From: JBDOQU01 sp039839375
GTDB lineage: Bacteria; Pseudomonadota; Alphaproteobacteria; DSM-16000; Inquilinaceae
Length of the DNA: 64,000 nucleotides
Assembly: GCF_039839375.1 (NCBI RefSeq)
Contig: NZ_JBDOQU010000005.1
Coordinates: forward strand, 62,001 to 126,000
Direction of reading: 5' to 3'
Shown here in pieces: positions 9,146-17,142 of this stretch. A program made the translations under genes and the position numbers. Within the stretch, counting starts at the first letter, position 1; every line of letters starts with the position of its first letter. The notes below the pieces were generated by a model, which ran no database searches, was not told where the DNA came from, and saw only the letters and a program-made list of their open reading frames with translations.

Positions 9146-9700
9146 ATGGCGATCATGTCGGATATCTGGATCCGCGAGCAGGCAGAGCGGCAGGACATGA
9201 TCGAACCGTTCGTGGAGAAGCAGACCCGCGCCGGCGTGATCTCCTACGGCCTGTCCTCCTATGGCTACGATGCACGCGTTTCCGACGAATTCCTGATCTT
9301 CACCAATGTCGACAATGACGTGGTGGACCCCAAATCCTTTTCCGACACCAGTTTCGTGAAGCGCAAGACGCCGATCTGCGTCATCCCGCCGAACAGCTTC
9401 GTCCTGGCCTCCACGGTGGAATATTTCCGCGTGCCGAAGGACGTGCTGGTGATATGCGTCGGCAAGTCGACCTACGCCCGCTGCGGCATCATCGTGAACG
9501 TGACGCCGCTGGAGCCGGGCTGGGAGGGCCACGTGACGCTGGAATTTTCCAACACCACGCCGCTGCCGGCCAAGATCTACGCCAATGAAGGCGCCTGCCA
9601 GTTCCTGTTCCTCCAGGGCGACCAGCCTTGTGAGACCTCCTACGCCGACCGCGCCGGCAAATATATGGGCCAGCGCGGCGTTACCCTGCCGAAGCTCTGA
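9146..9700 (+). CDS. dcd: dCTP deaminase
   Basis: Dcd converts dCTP to dUTP, feeding thymidylate synthesis. The 184-residue product has the family core: GLSSYGYDAR at residues 35-44, GKSTYARCGI at 106-115, and PGWEGHVTLEFSN with the catalytic glutamate at about 133. The C-terminal lid is AGKYMGQRGVTLPKL. The length is close to the 193 residues of E. coli Dcd, without the bifunctional dUTPase signature. A GGAAGGC ribosome binding site precedes the start. It is followed by murA with only 29 bases between. Confidence 0.97.
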   Translation: MAIMSDIWIREQAERQDMIEPFVEKQTRAGVISYGLSSYGYDARVSDEFLIFTNVDNDVVDPKSFSDTSFVKRKTPICVIPPNSFVLASTVEYFRVPKDVLVICVGKSTYARCGIIVNVTPLEPGWEGHVTLEFSNTTPLPAKIYANEGACQFLFLQGDQPCETSYADRAGKYMGQRGVTLPKL

Positions 9701-9729
9701 TCCCCCCGCAACACCGGACCGGTTTCTCC

Positions 9730-11022
9730 ATGGACAAGATTCGCATCCGCGGCGGCAAGGCGCTGCATGGCACGCTTCCCATCAGCGGGGCGAAGAACGC
9801 GGCCCTGCCGCTGATGGCGGCCAGCCTGCTGACCGACCAGACGCTGACGCTGGTCAACCTGCCGCATTTGGCCGACATCACCACGCTGGCCAACCTGCTG
9901 TCCCAGCACGGCGTCGCGATGCACATGAACGGCCACGCCTCCAATGGCGGGCATACCGGCCGGGTGGTCGAACTGACCGCGAAGGAGATCATAAGCACCA
10001 CCGCGCCCTACGACCTCGTCCGCAAGATGCGGGCTTCCGTCCTGGTGCTGGGGCCGCTGCTGGCGCGGTGCGGGCAGGCAAAGGTGTCGCTGCCGGGAGG
10101 CTGCGCGATCGGGACGCGGCCGGTTGATCTGCACATCCAGGGGCTTGAGCAACTGGGTGCGGAGATCGAACTGCAGGAAGGCTACATGGTCGCCCGTGCG
10201 CCCAAGGGGCTGACCGGCACGCGCATCCTGTTCCCGAAGGTCTCCGTCGGCGCGACGGAGAACCTGCTGATGGCGGCGACGCTGGCGAAGGGGGAGACCA
10301 TCCTCGCCAACGCCGCGCGGGAGCCCGAGGTGTCGGACCTTGCCCACTGCCTGGTCGCCATGGGCGCGCGGATCGAGGGCATCGGCACCGATACGCTGCG
10401 GGTCCAGGGCGTGCCGTCCCTCCACGCCGCCACGCACGAAGTGATCGCCGACCGGATCGAGACCGGGACCTACGCCATGGCCGCCGCGATCACCGGCGGC
10501 GATATCGAGCTTCTGGGCGGCCGCATGGAGGATCTGACGGCGATGGTCGCGGTCCTGCGCAAGGCCGGCGCTTCGATCAAGCCGACGGAGAACGGCTTCC
10601 GCGTCAGCCGGACGGATGCGGAACTGAAGGGCGTCGACGTGATGACGGAGCCGTTCCCCGGCTTCCCCACCGACCTCCAGGCGCAGATGATGAGCCTGAT
10701 GTGCGCCGCCAACGGGGCCGCGATGATCACGGAGACGATCTTCGAGAACCGTTTCATGCATGTGCCGGAGCTGACGCGCATGGGGGCGGATATTACTGTG
10801 CATGGCGCGTCGGCACTGGTGCGCGGCGTACCGCGCCTGACCGGCGCGCCGGTGATGGCGACCGATCTCAGGGCCAGCGTGTCGCTGGTGCTGGCGGGCC
10901 TGTTCGCGGACGGCGAAACGGTGTTGAATCGCGTCTACCATCTCGACCGAGGCTATGAGCATCTGGAGGCCAAGCTGGCGGGATGCGGCGCCGATGTGGA
11001 GCGGATCAAGGGCGAGGAATGA
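9730..11022 (+). CDS. murA: UDP-N-acetylglucosamine 1-carboxyvinyltransferase
   Basis: MurA catalyses the first committed step of peptidoglycan synthesis, transferring enolpyruvate from PEP to UDP-GlcNAc in the cytoplasm. The 430-residue protein shows Lys22-Asn23 in SGAKNAALP and the active-site loop LPGGCAIGTRPVDLH with Cys125, the residue alkylated by fosfomycin. Because the cysteine is present, fosfomycin sensitivity of the enzyme is expected. The stop codon overlaps the ATG of the DUF2948 gene. First gene of the conserved alphaproteobacterial block running to yacG. Confidence 0.98.
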   Translation: MDKIRIRGGKALHGTLPISGAKNAALPLMAASLLTDQTLTLVNLPHLADITTLANLLSQHGVAMHMNGHASNGGHTGRVVELTAKEIISTTAPYDLVRKMRASVLVLGPLLARCGQAKVSLPGGCAIGTRPVDLHIQGLEQLGAEIELQEGYMVARAPKGLTGTRILFPKVSVGATENLLMAATLAKGETILANAAREPEVSDLAHCLVAMGARIEGIGTDTLRVQGVPSLHAATHEVIADRIETGTYAMAAAITGGDIELLGGRMEDLTAMVAVLRKAGASIKPTENGFRVSRTDAELKGVDVMTEPFPGFPTDLQAQMMSLMCAANGAAMITETIFENRFMHVPELTRMGADITVHGASALVRGVPRLTGAPVMATDLRASVSLVLAGLFADGETVLNRVYHLDRGYEHLEAKLAGCGADVERIKGEE

Positions 11023-11522
11023 TGGACGGAAGCCGCAATGACGGCCCGTTGAGATTGCGGGCGAAGGATGGGGACGACCTGCTGGTCTTCTCCACGGCCT
11101 TGCAGGATGCGATCGTGCCGATCGTCGATGTCGCGTTCCTGGCGGCGGAGCGGCGCTTCATGATGGTCGTCAACCGCTTCAAATGGGAGGCGGGGGAACA
11201 GCCGGCCGATCTCCTGGGCAGCGACGAGGCCGATGACGATCCCGCCACCGGAAACATCTACCTGCGGACCAACTGCGCGGTGCGGTTCGACAATGTCGCC
11301 GCGGTTCAGAGCCGGGGGGTCGACCTGAAGAATCGCGGCCAGCTTCTGGACATGCTGGCCTTGCGGGCGGAGGAAGGCGCGATCCGGCTGGATTTCGCCG
11401 ATGGCGTCGCCCTCCTGCTGACGGTCGACGGCGTCGAGGCCCGGCTGGAGGATCTGGGCGAACCCTGGCCGACCACGCGAATGCCGTCCCACCTGTTTGA
11501 AGACCAGGGCGCGAGCGCTTAA
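11019..11522 (+). CDS. DUF2948 family protein
   Basis: The 167-residue protein starts at an ATG overlapping the murA stop (ATGA). It contains LRLRAKDGDDLLVFSTALQDAIVP near the start and an FDNVAAVQSRG segment around residue 90, both typical of DUF2948. The family occurs almost only in alphaproteobacteria between murA and hisG/hisD, which fits. Function is unknown. No membrane segment or signal peptide is present, so it is cytoplasmic. Some starts further upstream are open but lie inside murA. Confidence 0.88.
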   Translation: MMDGSRNDGPLRLRAKDGDDLLVFSTALQDAIVPIVDVAFLAAERRFMMVVNRFKWEAGEQPADLLGSDEADDDPATGNIYLRTNCAVRFDNVAAVQSRGVDLKNRGQLLDMLALRAEEGAIRLDFADGVALLLTVDGVEARLEDLGEPWPTTRMPSHLFEDQGASA

Positions 11523-11565
11523 GGTCTTCCTCTACCGTCCGATACATCCCCGAAGGGCCGATCCC

Positions 11566-12243
11566 TTGTCCGCCTCTCCCCTCCGCACCAACGAACCGCT
11601 GGTGATCGCCGTGCCGAAGGGCCGGATCCTGGACGAGCTGCGGCCCCTGATGCGCGGGGTCGGGCTGGAACCCGAGCCGGCCTTCGACGATCCGCGCCAT
11701 CGCGGCCTGCGCTTCGCCACCAACCTGCCGAATGTCGAGATCATCCGCGTCCGGTCCTTCGACGTCGCCACCTTCGTCGCCTTCGGCGCGGCCCATTTGG
11801 GCGTCGCCGGCAACGACGTGTTGATGGAGTTCGACTATCCGGAGATCTATGCGCCGCTGGATCTGCGCATCGGGCCATGCCGGCTTGCCGTAGCCGAGCC
11901 GATCGATCTTTCCGAAACCGACGATCCGGCGCGGTGGAGCCATATCCGGATCGCGACGAAATATCCTGAGATCACCCGCCGCCATTTCGCCGCGCGCGGC
12001 GTCCAGGCGGAATGCATCAAGCTGAACGGGGCGATGGAGCTTGCGCCCTCGCTCGGCCTCTGCCGGCGGATTGTCGATTTGGTGTCCAGCGGCTCCACAC
12101 TTCAGGCGAATGGGTTGCGGGAGATAGAGCATATCGCGCACGTCACCTCACGGCTGATCGTCAACCGCGCCGCACTGAAGACCCGCCCAGAGGAGCTGGG
12201 CGGATGGGTCTCCGCGTTCCGGGAGGTCGTCGATGCCGCATAG
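11566..12243 (+). CDS. hisG: ATP phosphoribosyltransferase, short (HisZ-dependent) form
   Basis: HisG joins ATP and PRPP, the first step of histidine synthesis. Motifs include AVPKGRILDE near residue 15, GVAGNDVLMEF around 80, and the PRPP-binding VSSGSTLQANGL near 170. The chain of about 225 residues lacks the C-terminal regulatory domain of long HisG, so it should need the regulatory subunit HisZ, which is not in the window. The start chosen is TTG at 11566; an ATG at 11497 in the same frame would overlap the previous gene by 26 bases. It overlaps hisD by 11 bases. Confidence 0.93.
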   Translation: MSASPLRTNEPLVIAVPKGRILDELRPLMRGVGLEPEPAFDDPRHRGLRFATNLPNVEIIRVRSFDVATFVAFGAAHLGVAGNDVLMEFDYPEIYAPLDLRIGPCRLAVAEPIDLSETDDPARWSHIRIATKYPEITRRHFAARGVQAECIKLNGAMELAPSLGLCRRIVDLVSSGSTLQANGLREIEHIAHVTSRLIVNRAALKTRPEELGGWVSAFREVVDAA

Positions 12244-13537
12244 GCTGAATGCCGCCGACGCGGATTTTGAGGCGGCCTTCACGGCCTTCCTGTCCTCCGC
12301 ACGAGCGCCGGAGCAGGATGTGCGGGGCGTGGTCGCCGCGATCCTGGAGGATGTCCGGGGGCGGGGCGATGCGGCGCTCATCGACTATACCGCCCGCTTC
12401 GACCGGCTGACGTTGACGGCCGACAGGCTCCGGATTACGGAAGCGGAAATCGACGCCGCGATGGCGGAGGTCGAGCCGGCGCTGCTGCGGGCGCTGGAAC
12501 TGGCGGCCGACCGGATCGCCGCCTTCCACAAGCGGCAGGAGCTTCCCGAACTGCACTATGAGGACGCCGTCGGCGTTACCCTGGGAGCGCGCTTCACCCC
12601 GCTCGACGCCGTCGGCCTCTATGTGCCCGGCGGGCTTGCCGCCTATCCAAGCTCCGTCCTGATGAACGCCCTGCCGGCCAAGGTCGCGGGCGTGGAACGG
12701 GTGGCGATGGTCGTGCCGACGCCGGATGGCAGGCTGAACCCGCTGGTGCTGGCGGCCGCCCGTCTGGCCGGAGTCGATGAGATCTACCGCGTCGGCGGCG
12801 CGCAGGCCGTTGCGGCGCTGGCTTTCGGGACGGAAAGCATCGCACCCGTCGACAAGATCGTGGGGCCGGGCAACGCCTATGTCGCGGAGGCCAAGCGGCA
12901 GGTCTTCGGCACGGTCGGCATCGACATGATCGCCGGCCCGTCGGAGATCCTGGTCGTGGCCGACAGTTCCAACGATCCGGTCTGGATCGCGGCCGACCTG
13001 CTGAGCCAGGCCGAACATGATGAGAGCGCGCAGTCGATCCTGATCACCGACGATGCCGAATTCGCCAGCGCGGTGGAAACCGCGATCACGGACCTGCTGA
13101 AGACATTGCTTCGCGCCGCCATCGCCGGGGCGAGTTGGCGGGACCATGGCGCGGTGATCCTGGTGCCGAAGCTGGAGCAGGCCCCGGCGATCGTTGACCG
13201 CATCGCGCCAGAACATCTGGAGCTGGCGCTGACGTCCGCCGAACAGATGGCCCGCAAGGTGCGCCATGCCGGCGCGATCTTCATCGGCCGCCATACGCCG
13301 GAAGCTATCGGCGATTATGTCGCCGGTCCGAACCATGTCCTGCCGACATTCCGCAGCGCGCGCTTCTCTTCCGGCCTCAACGTGCTGGATTTCGTCAAAC
13401 GGACGACGCTGGTCCGCTGTCATGCCGAAAGCCTCGCCGATATCGGCCCGGCGGCGGTGGCGCTGGCGGGAGCCGAAGGGCTGCACGCCCACGCCCTTTC
13501 GGTATCGCTGCGCCTGGATGGCGCCGGATCGGCCTGA
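12233..13537 (+). CDS. hisD: Histidinol dehydrogenase
   Basis: HisD oxidises histidinol to histidine in two NAD-dependent steps, the end of histidine synthesis. The 434-residue protein is full length and shows the family signature IDMIAGPSEILVVAD, the zinc-binding QAEHDESAQ, and PEHLEL with the catalytic Glu-His pair near residue 325. Its start lies inside the end of hisG, so the two are coupled. Having first and last histidine genes inside a cell-wall/translation block is a known alphaproteobacterial arrangement; the other his genes are elsewhere. Confidence 0.98.
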   Translation: MPHRLNAADADFEAAFTAFLSSARAPEQDVRGVVAAILEDVRGRGDAALIDYTARFDRLTLTADRLRITEAEIDAAMAEVEPALLRALELAADRIAAFHKRQELPELHYEDAVGVTLGARFTPLDAVGLYVPGGLAAYPSSVLMNALPAKVAGVERVAMVVPTPDGRLNPLVLAAARLAGVDEIYRVGGAQAVAALAFGTESIAPVDKIVGPGNAYVAEAKRQVFGTVGIDMIAGPSEILVVADSSNDPVWIAADLLSQAEHDESAQSILITDDAEFASAVETAITDLLKTLLRAAIAGASWRDHGAVILVPKLEQAPAIVDRIAPEHLELALTSAEQMARKVRHAGAIFIGRHTPEAIGDYVAGPNHVLPTFRSARFSSGLNVLDFVKRTTLVRCHAESLADIGPAAVALAGAEGLHAHALSVSLRLDGAGSA

Positions 13538-13541
13538 CCAG

Positions 13542-14024
13542 ATGGCGGAGGCGGATCCGCGGCAGCGCATCTCCGCGATCACGCTCGACGAGAGGCTGGT
13601 CTCCCGCCGCAGCCCGGAGGTCGAGCATGAACGGCGCATCGCGATCTACGATCTGCTGGAGGACAATTGCTTCTCCCCCGAAGGCTGCCCGCCCGGCCCC
13701 TACCGCGTCCATCTGGCGATCGAGGATACCCGCCTGATCCTGAATGTCCGCAACGAGGATGAGGCGCAGCTTGAGCGGGTGGCCCTTCCGCTCCAGCCGT
13801 TCCGAAGGTTGATCAAGGAATATTTCCTGATCTGCGAAAGCTATTACGACGCCATCCGGCATGCCGCTCCCTCGAAGATCGAGGCCATCGACATGGGCCG
13901 TCGCGGGCTGCATGACGAAGGCGCGCAGCTTCTGGCCGAAAGGCTGGCGCGGAAGGTCGATATCGATCACCCGACCGCGCGGCGGCTGTTCACGCTCCTC
14001 TGCGTCCTTCACATACGGGCGTGA
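13542..14024 (+). CDS. UPF0262 family protein
   Basis: The 160-residue product contains RISAITLDERLVSRRSPEVEHER near the start and a C-terminal DMGRRGLHDEGAQLL element, both characteristic of UPF0262, a conserved alphaproteobacterial family of unknown function that sits between hisD and a low-molecular-weight phosphatase gene. The ATG lies 4 bases after the hisD stop. The stop overlaps the next start. No membrane segments; presumably cytoplasmic. Confidence 0.92.
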   Translation: MAEADPRQRISAITLDERLVSRRSPEVEHERRIAIYDLLEDNCFSPEGCPPGPYRVHLAIEDTRLILNVRNEDEAQLERVALPLQPFRRLIKEYFLICESYYDAIRHAAPSKIEAIDMGRRGLHDEGAQLLAERLARKVDIDHPTARRLFTLLCVLHIRA

Positions 14025-14470
14025 TGGATACTCCCCCCTATACCAGCGTGCTCTTCGTCTGCACGCACAACGCCATCCGCTCGCCGATGGCCGAAGCGAT
14101 CCTCAAGCATTTCCAGGGCAAGCGGATCTATGTAGACAGCGCCGGCGTGAGGGAAGGAGAGATCGACCCCTTCACCGTGACGGTGATGGAGGAGATCGGC
14201 ATGAATGTCGCCCGCCACCGTCCGAAGACGCTGGACCAGATGGAGGATGACAATTTCGACCTCGTCGTCACGCTGTCGCCGGAAGCCCATCACCGGGCGC
14301 TGGAGATGACCCGGACGATGGCGTGCGAGGTGCAGTACTGGCCGACCTTCGATCCGACCATCGTCGAAGGCAATCGCGACACCAGGCTGGCGGCGTTCCG
14401 GCAGGCCCGCGACGGGCTGCTGGAGCGCATCCAAGGCGTGTTCGCAAGCGGTGGCGGACCCTCGATCTAG
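14021..14470 (+). CDS. Low-molecular-weight phosphatase family protein
   Basis: The protein of about 149 residues has the CX5R phosphate-binding loop VCTHNAIRSP (Cys14, Arg20) and a downstream WPTFDP with the general acid aspartate, as in low-molecular-weight protein tyrosine phosphatases and ArsC-like reductases. Start is GTG at 14021 or ATG at 14024, both overlapping the UPF0262 stop. The second loop residue is Thr rather than the usual Leu/Thr variants, so substrate (phosphotyrosine or arsenate) cannot be fixed. The stop codon TAG lies inside the first palindromic element that follows. Confidence 0.88.
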   Translation: MMDTPPYTSVLFVCTHNAIRSPMAEAILKHFQGKRIYVDSAGVREGEIDPFTVTVMEEIGMNVARHRPKTLDQMEDDNFDLVVTLSPEAHHRALEMTRTMACEVQYWPTFDPTIVEGNRDTRLAAFRQARDGLLERIQGVFASGGGPSI

Positions 14471-14522
14471 TGCGATGGTTTCAACGCTTGGTTCCCAAGC
14501 GTTGAAAGCTGAATTGCACTAG
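14467..14522. repeat. Nested inverted repeat upstream of infA (hairpin 1)
   Basis: A perfect 13-bp stem (14479-14491 with 14495-14507) has a 3-nt loop TTC. It sits inside an outer 7-bp stem, CTAGTGC at 14467-14473 with GCACTAG at 14516-14522. The outer arm supplies the stop codon of the upstream phosphatase gene. No T-run follows. It resembles a REP-type palindrome. Confidence 0.85.
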
Positions 14523-14535
14523 ATTCAGTAGGTTG

Positions 14536-14585
14536 GTGTTCCGATGCCGACGGATGGGAACCATCCGTCGGCATCGGAACACTAG
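14536..14585. repeat. 22-bp perfect palindrome upstream of infA (hairpin 2)
   Basis: Arms 14536-14557 and 14561-14582 are perfectly complementary over 22 bp around loop GAA. The core GGGAACC is the reverse complement of the GGTTCCC core of hairpin 1, and both elements end in CACTAG. As RNA it would form an extremely stable hairpin about 75 nt before the infA start. Confidence 0.9.
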
Positions 14586-14660
14586 GCTCCGGAAATCCCT
14601 TGACCGGAAGCGTGCTCTACAGCACCTATTGCGCTCGTCGATGTGGAGCTGTCGGAAACC

Positions 14661-14879
14661 ATGGCGAAAGAAGACCTTATCGAGTTCTCGGGTACGGTCG
14701 TTGAATTGCTCCCCAACGCCATGTTCCGGGTGAAACTCGATAACGATCACGAAGTCCTGGCCCACACTTCGGGCAAGATGCGGAAGAACCGCATCCGGGT
14801 ACTCGCGGGCGATCGCGTGAATGTCGAGATGACGCCCTACGATTTGTCCAAGGGCCGCATCACCTTCCGTTTCAAATAG
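14661..14879 (+). CDS. infA: Translation initiation factor IF-1
   Basis: The 72-residue product is the exact canonical length of IF-1, which occupies the ribosomal A site during initiation. It has the S1/OB-fold sequence MAKEDLIEFSGTVVELLPNA, then GKMRKNRIRVLAGDRV and a C-terminal KGRITFRFK. The ATG at 14661 is chosen over an in-frame GTG at 14643 by family consensus. The two strong hairpins between 14467 and 14585 separate it from the upstream genes, so infA probably has its own promoter or a processed leader. Confidence 0.98.
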   Translation: MAKEDLIEFSGTVVELLPNAMFRVKLDNDHEVLAHTSGKMRKNRIRVLAGDRVNVEMTPYDLSKGRITFRFK

Positions 14880-14915
14880 TCCGGTCTGTTCCTCACTGAT
14901 GCCAGTCCCTTGCTA

Positions 14916-15503
14916 ATGACAGACCCGGCCCCGCGCCCTTCCTTCGTTCTTGCGTCCGCGTCGCCGCGCCGGCTCGACCTCCTGGCCCAGATCGGGATCG
15001 CTCCCGATATCGTCGATCCCGCCGATCTGGACGAAACGTCCCTTCGCGGGGAGCTGCCGGGCCCCCATGCGCTGAGGATGGCGCGAGAGAAGGCGGTTGC
15101 CGTCGCCGCGCGTCATCCGGGCGCGCTGGTGCTGGCGGCAGACACCGTCGTCGGCGTGGGCCGCCGCATCCTGCCGAAGGCGGAGGATGAGGCGGAGGCG
15201 CGGAGATGCCTCGCCCTGCTGTCGGGACGCCGGCACAAGGTTCATGGCGGCCTCGCCATCGTCGCGCCCGATGGCCGCGCGCTCGCCCGCCGGGTGGAGA
15301 CGGCCGTCATATTTAAGCGCCTCTCCGATGCCGAGATCGACGCCTACATCGCCAGCGGCGAGTGGCGGGGGAAGGCCGGCGGATACGCCATCCAGGGCTG
15401 CGCCGCCGCCCTGGTCCGACAACTCTCCGGGTCCTACACGAACGTCGTCGGCCTCTGCCTCCATGAGACGGTGAAGATGCTGTCCGGCGCCGGCTGGCGC
15501 TGA
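14916..15503 (+). CDS. maf: Maf-family nucleotide pyrophosphatase
   Basis: Maf proteins hydrolyse non-canonical or modified nucleoside triphosphates to monophosphates. The 195-residue product has the opening LASASPRRLDLLAQIG, the catalytic LAADTVV segment near residue 77 and the YAIQGCAAALVRQLSGSYTNVVGL end block. The ATG at 14916 is preferred over an in-frame TTG at 14910. It lies 36 bases after infA and 8 before the RNase gene, as in most alphaproteobacteria. Which nucleotide (dTTP/UTP or m7GTP type) is cleaved cannot be decided here. Confidence 0.96.
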   Translation: MTDPAPRPSFVLASASPRRLDLLAQIGIAPDIVDPADLDETSLRGELPGPHALRMAREKAVAVAARHPGALVLAADTVVGVGRRILPKAEDEAEARRCLALLSGRRHKVHGGLAIVAPDGRALARRVETAVIFKRLSDAEIDAYIASGEWRGKAGGYAIQGCAAALVRQLSGSYTNVVGLCLHETVKMLSGAGWR

Positions 15504-15511
15504 CCCTCCGA

Positions 15512-16603
15512 ATGCGTCGGGACATAGAGATCATCGGTTATGAAGGCGCGATCGTCGCCGGCCTCTACCAGGATGGCGTGCTGACCGATGTCCTGGCCGA
15601 ACCGGCGGACGAGCGCGGCAGGCTGGGCGCGGTTTATTGCGGCCGGGTGGAACGGGTCGATACTGTCGCCGGGGCGTGCTTCCTCGATATCGGGCTGGAC
15701 AGGCAGGCCTTCCTGAAACTGCCGTCCCGCGCGCGGCCGCCCAAGGCCGGGGATTTTCTTCCGGTCCAGGTGACGGGGGCCGCACGGGAGGAGAAGGGGC
15801 CGCCGGTAACGATGGATATCGCGTTGCCAGGGCGCTTCCTGGTCTACAGGCCATATGGCGATACCGTATCCGTGTCGCGTCGCCTCGGCCCCGATGCAAA
15901 ACGGATCTGGCGCAACCGCCTGTCCGGTGGCTGGATCGTCAGGGCGGCGGCGGCCGTCGCCGATCCGGAATCGATCGAGGCCGAAATCGCCTGGCTGCGG
16001 CATCAGGCGGCGGCGATCGTCGAACGTCTGGACGCTGCGCGTGCGCCAGCGCTGCTGCTCGACGGGCCTGACGCGTCGCGACGGATGATCCTCGATGCAG
16101 GTCCGGATCTCGCGGCGGTCCGGCTGGAAAGCCGCGCCCTCGACCCCCATCTCTTCGGTTGGCTGGAACGTGCCGGCATCCCTGTCCGTCTCGATATGGG
16201 CGACGCGGCGCTGACGGACCATCTGCCGGAGCTTCTGGAGGCGGAGGTTCCTCTTCCTTCCGGCGGTTCGATAATCATCGAACCCACACGGGCGCTGATC
16301 GCGGTGGACGTCAATGCGGGCGCGGCGCGGGACAAGTCGCTCGCCAACCGCGAAGCCGCGCGGGCCATCGCCCGGCATCTCAGGCTGCGCAATCTGGGCG
16401 GCCTGATGGTGATCGACTTCATCTCCGTCTTCCGGCGGGAGGAGGCCGTACTGTTCGATCTTCTGAAGGATGCCCTGGCCGACGACCCGGCGACCATCAC
16501 GATAGGCCCCGGAATATCGTCTCTGGGCCTGGTCGAGCTGGCGCGGGAAAGACGGGGCCTCGGCCTAGCCGAGGCGCTGGGCGTCGATAAAAGCGCGAGG
16601 TAA
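15512..16603 (+). CDS. rng: Short RNase E/G-family endoribonuclease
   Basis: The 363-residue protein has an S1-like region with GAVYCGRVERV near residue 35-45 and the DNase I-like catalytic part with LIAVDVNAG (around 265) and LMVIDFI (around 310), which hold the two metal-binding aspartates of RNase E/G. It ends soon after GLVELARERRGLGL, so it lacks the CPxC zinc-link and small domain of E. coli RNase G, which are needed for tetramer formation there. It is a compact form found next to maf and yacG in alphaproteobacteria; probable role is rRNA or mRNA processing. Confidence 0.9.
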   Translation: MRRDIEIIGYEGAIVAGLYQDGVLTDVLAEPADERGRLGAVYCGRVERVDTVAGACFLDIGLDRQAFLKLPSRARPPKAGDFLPVQVTGAAREEKGPPVTMDIALPGRFLVYRPYGDTVSVSRRLGPDAKRIWRNRLSGGWIVRAAAAVADPESIEAEIAWLRHQAAAIVERLDAARAPALLLDGPDASRRMILDAGPDLAAVRLESRALDPHLFGWLERAGIPVRLDMGDAALTDHLPELLEAEVPLPSGGSIIIEPTRALIAVDVNAGAARDKSLANREAARAIARHLRLRNLGGLMVIDFISVFRREEAVLFDLLKDALADDPATITIGPGISSLGLVELARERRGLGLAEALGVDKSAR

Positions 16604-16606
16604 CCG

Positions 16607-16807
16607 ATGACCGCCAACGATAATGGTAAGTACGGGTGCTGCCCGATCTGCGGCAAACCGGCTGAAGCGGCCGCTAGGCCCTTCTGCTCGAAGCGCTGCC
16701 GCGACGTCGACCTGTCGCGGTGGTTCGGCGAAACCTATCGCGTTCCGGCAACCGGGGCGGAGCTTGACGAGGCGGATTCTCCAGCCCTTCCGGAGGACGA
16801 GAAATAG
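16607..16807 (+). CDS. yacG: YacG, zinc-finger DNA gyrase inhibitor family
   Basis: The 66-residue protein has the YacG four-cysteine zinc site: C12-P-I-C15 and C27-S-K-R-C31, followed by the DVDLSRWFGETYRVP stretch that in E. coli YacG contacts the GyrB C-terminal region. YacG binds gyrase and blocks DNA binding. It starts three bases after the RNase gene, so the two are in one transcript. The C-terminal tail is acidic, as usual. Confidence 0.95.
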   Translation: MTANDNGKYGCCPICGKPAEAAARPFCSKRCRDVDLSRWFGETYRVPATGAELDEADSPALPEDEK

Positions 16808-16887
16808 ATGTCGAAGGCGCTGGACAGGCCCGACTTCATTTCCTATAAGCAGGCTCCGCGCGGCCGGAAACCCGGCCGGACAGCGAC

Positions 16888-16963
16888 GCCCAGGTAGCTC
16901 AGTTGGTAGAGCAGGGGACTGAAAATCCCCGTGTCGGCAGTTCAAATCTGTCCCTGGGCACCA
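16888..16963 (+). tRNA. tRNA-Phe (anticodon GAA)
   Basis: A 76-nt cloverleaf: acceptor GCCCAGG pairs with CCTGGGC, D-arm AGCTCAGTTGGTAGAGC, anticodon stem GGGGA/TCCCC around loop CTGAAAA (anticodon GAA), T-arm with GTTCAAATC, and encoded CCA. A 7-bp GC hairpin (16861-16867 with 16872-16878) sits 10 bases upstream and may end the yacG transcript. Confidence 0.97.
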
Positions 16964-17142
16964 TTCTTTTCTTCCCCGATTCCATATCCCATGTGACGGC
17001 TGGCCAGCCCCCTTCGCGCCTCGGCCGATCGGGAGTATAGTTCCTCCATAGCGGGTCGCGTTCCCATCGTGACCAGTGGCTGCTGGCGCTCCGTCACGAT
17101 TGATGCGCGGCCCCTCGAACCAACGGTTCGGGAGGAACGAAC

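Noticed and set aside
14467..14585. The infA-upstream hairpins as intrinsic terminators
   Set aside because: Neither stem is followed by a T-tract on either strand, and infA starts close by.
14533..14733. 66-codon open frame before infA
   Set aside because: Spans hairpin 2 and runs into infA in another frame; a palindrome artefact.
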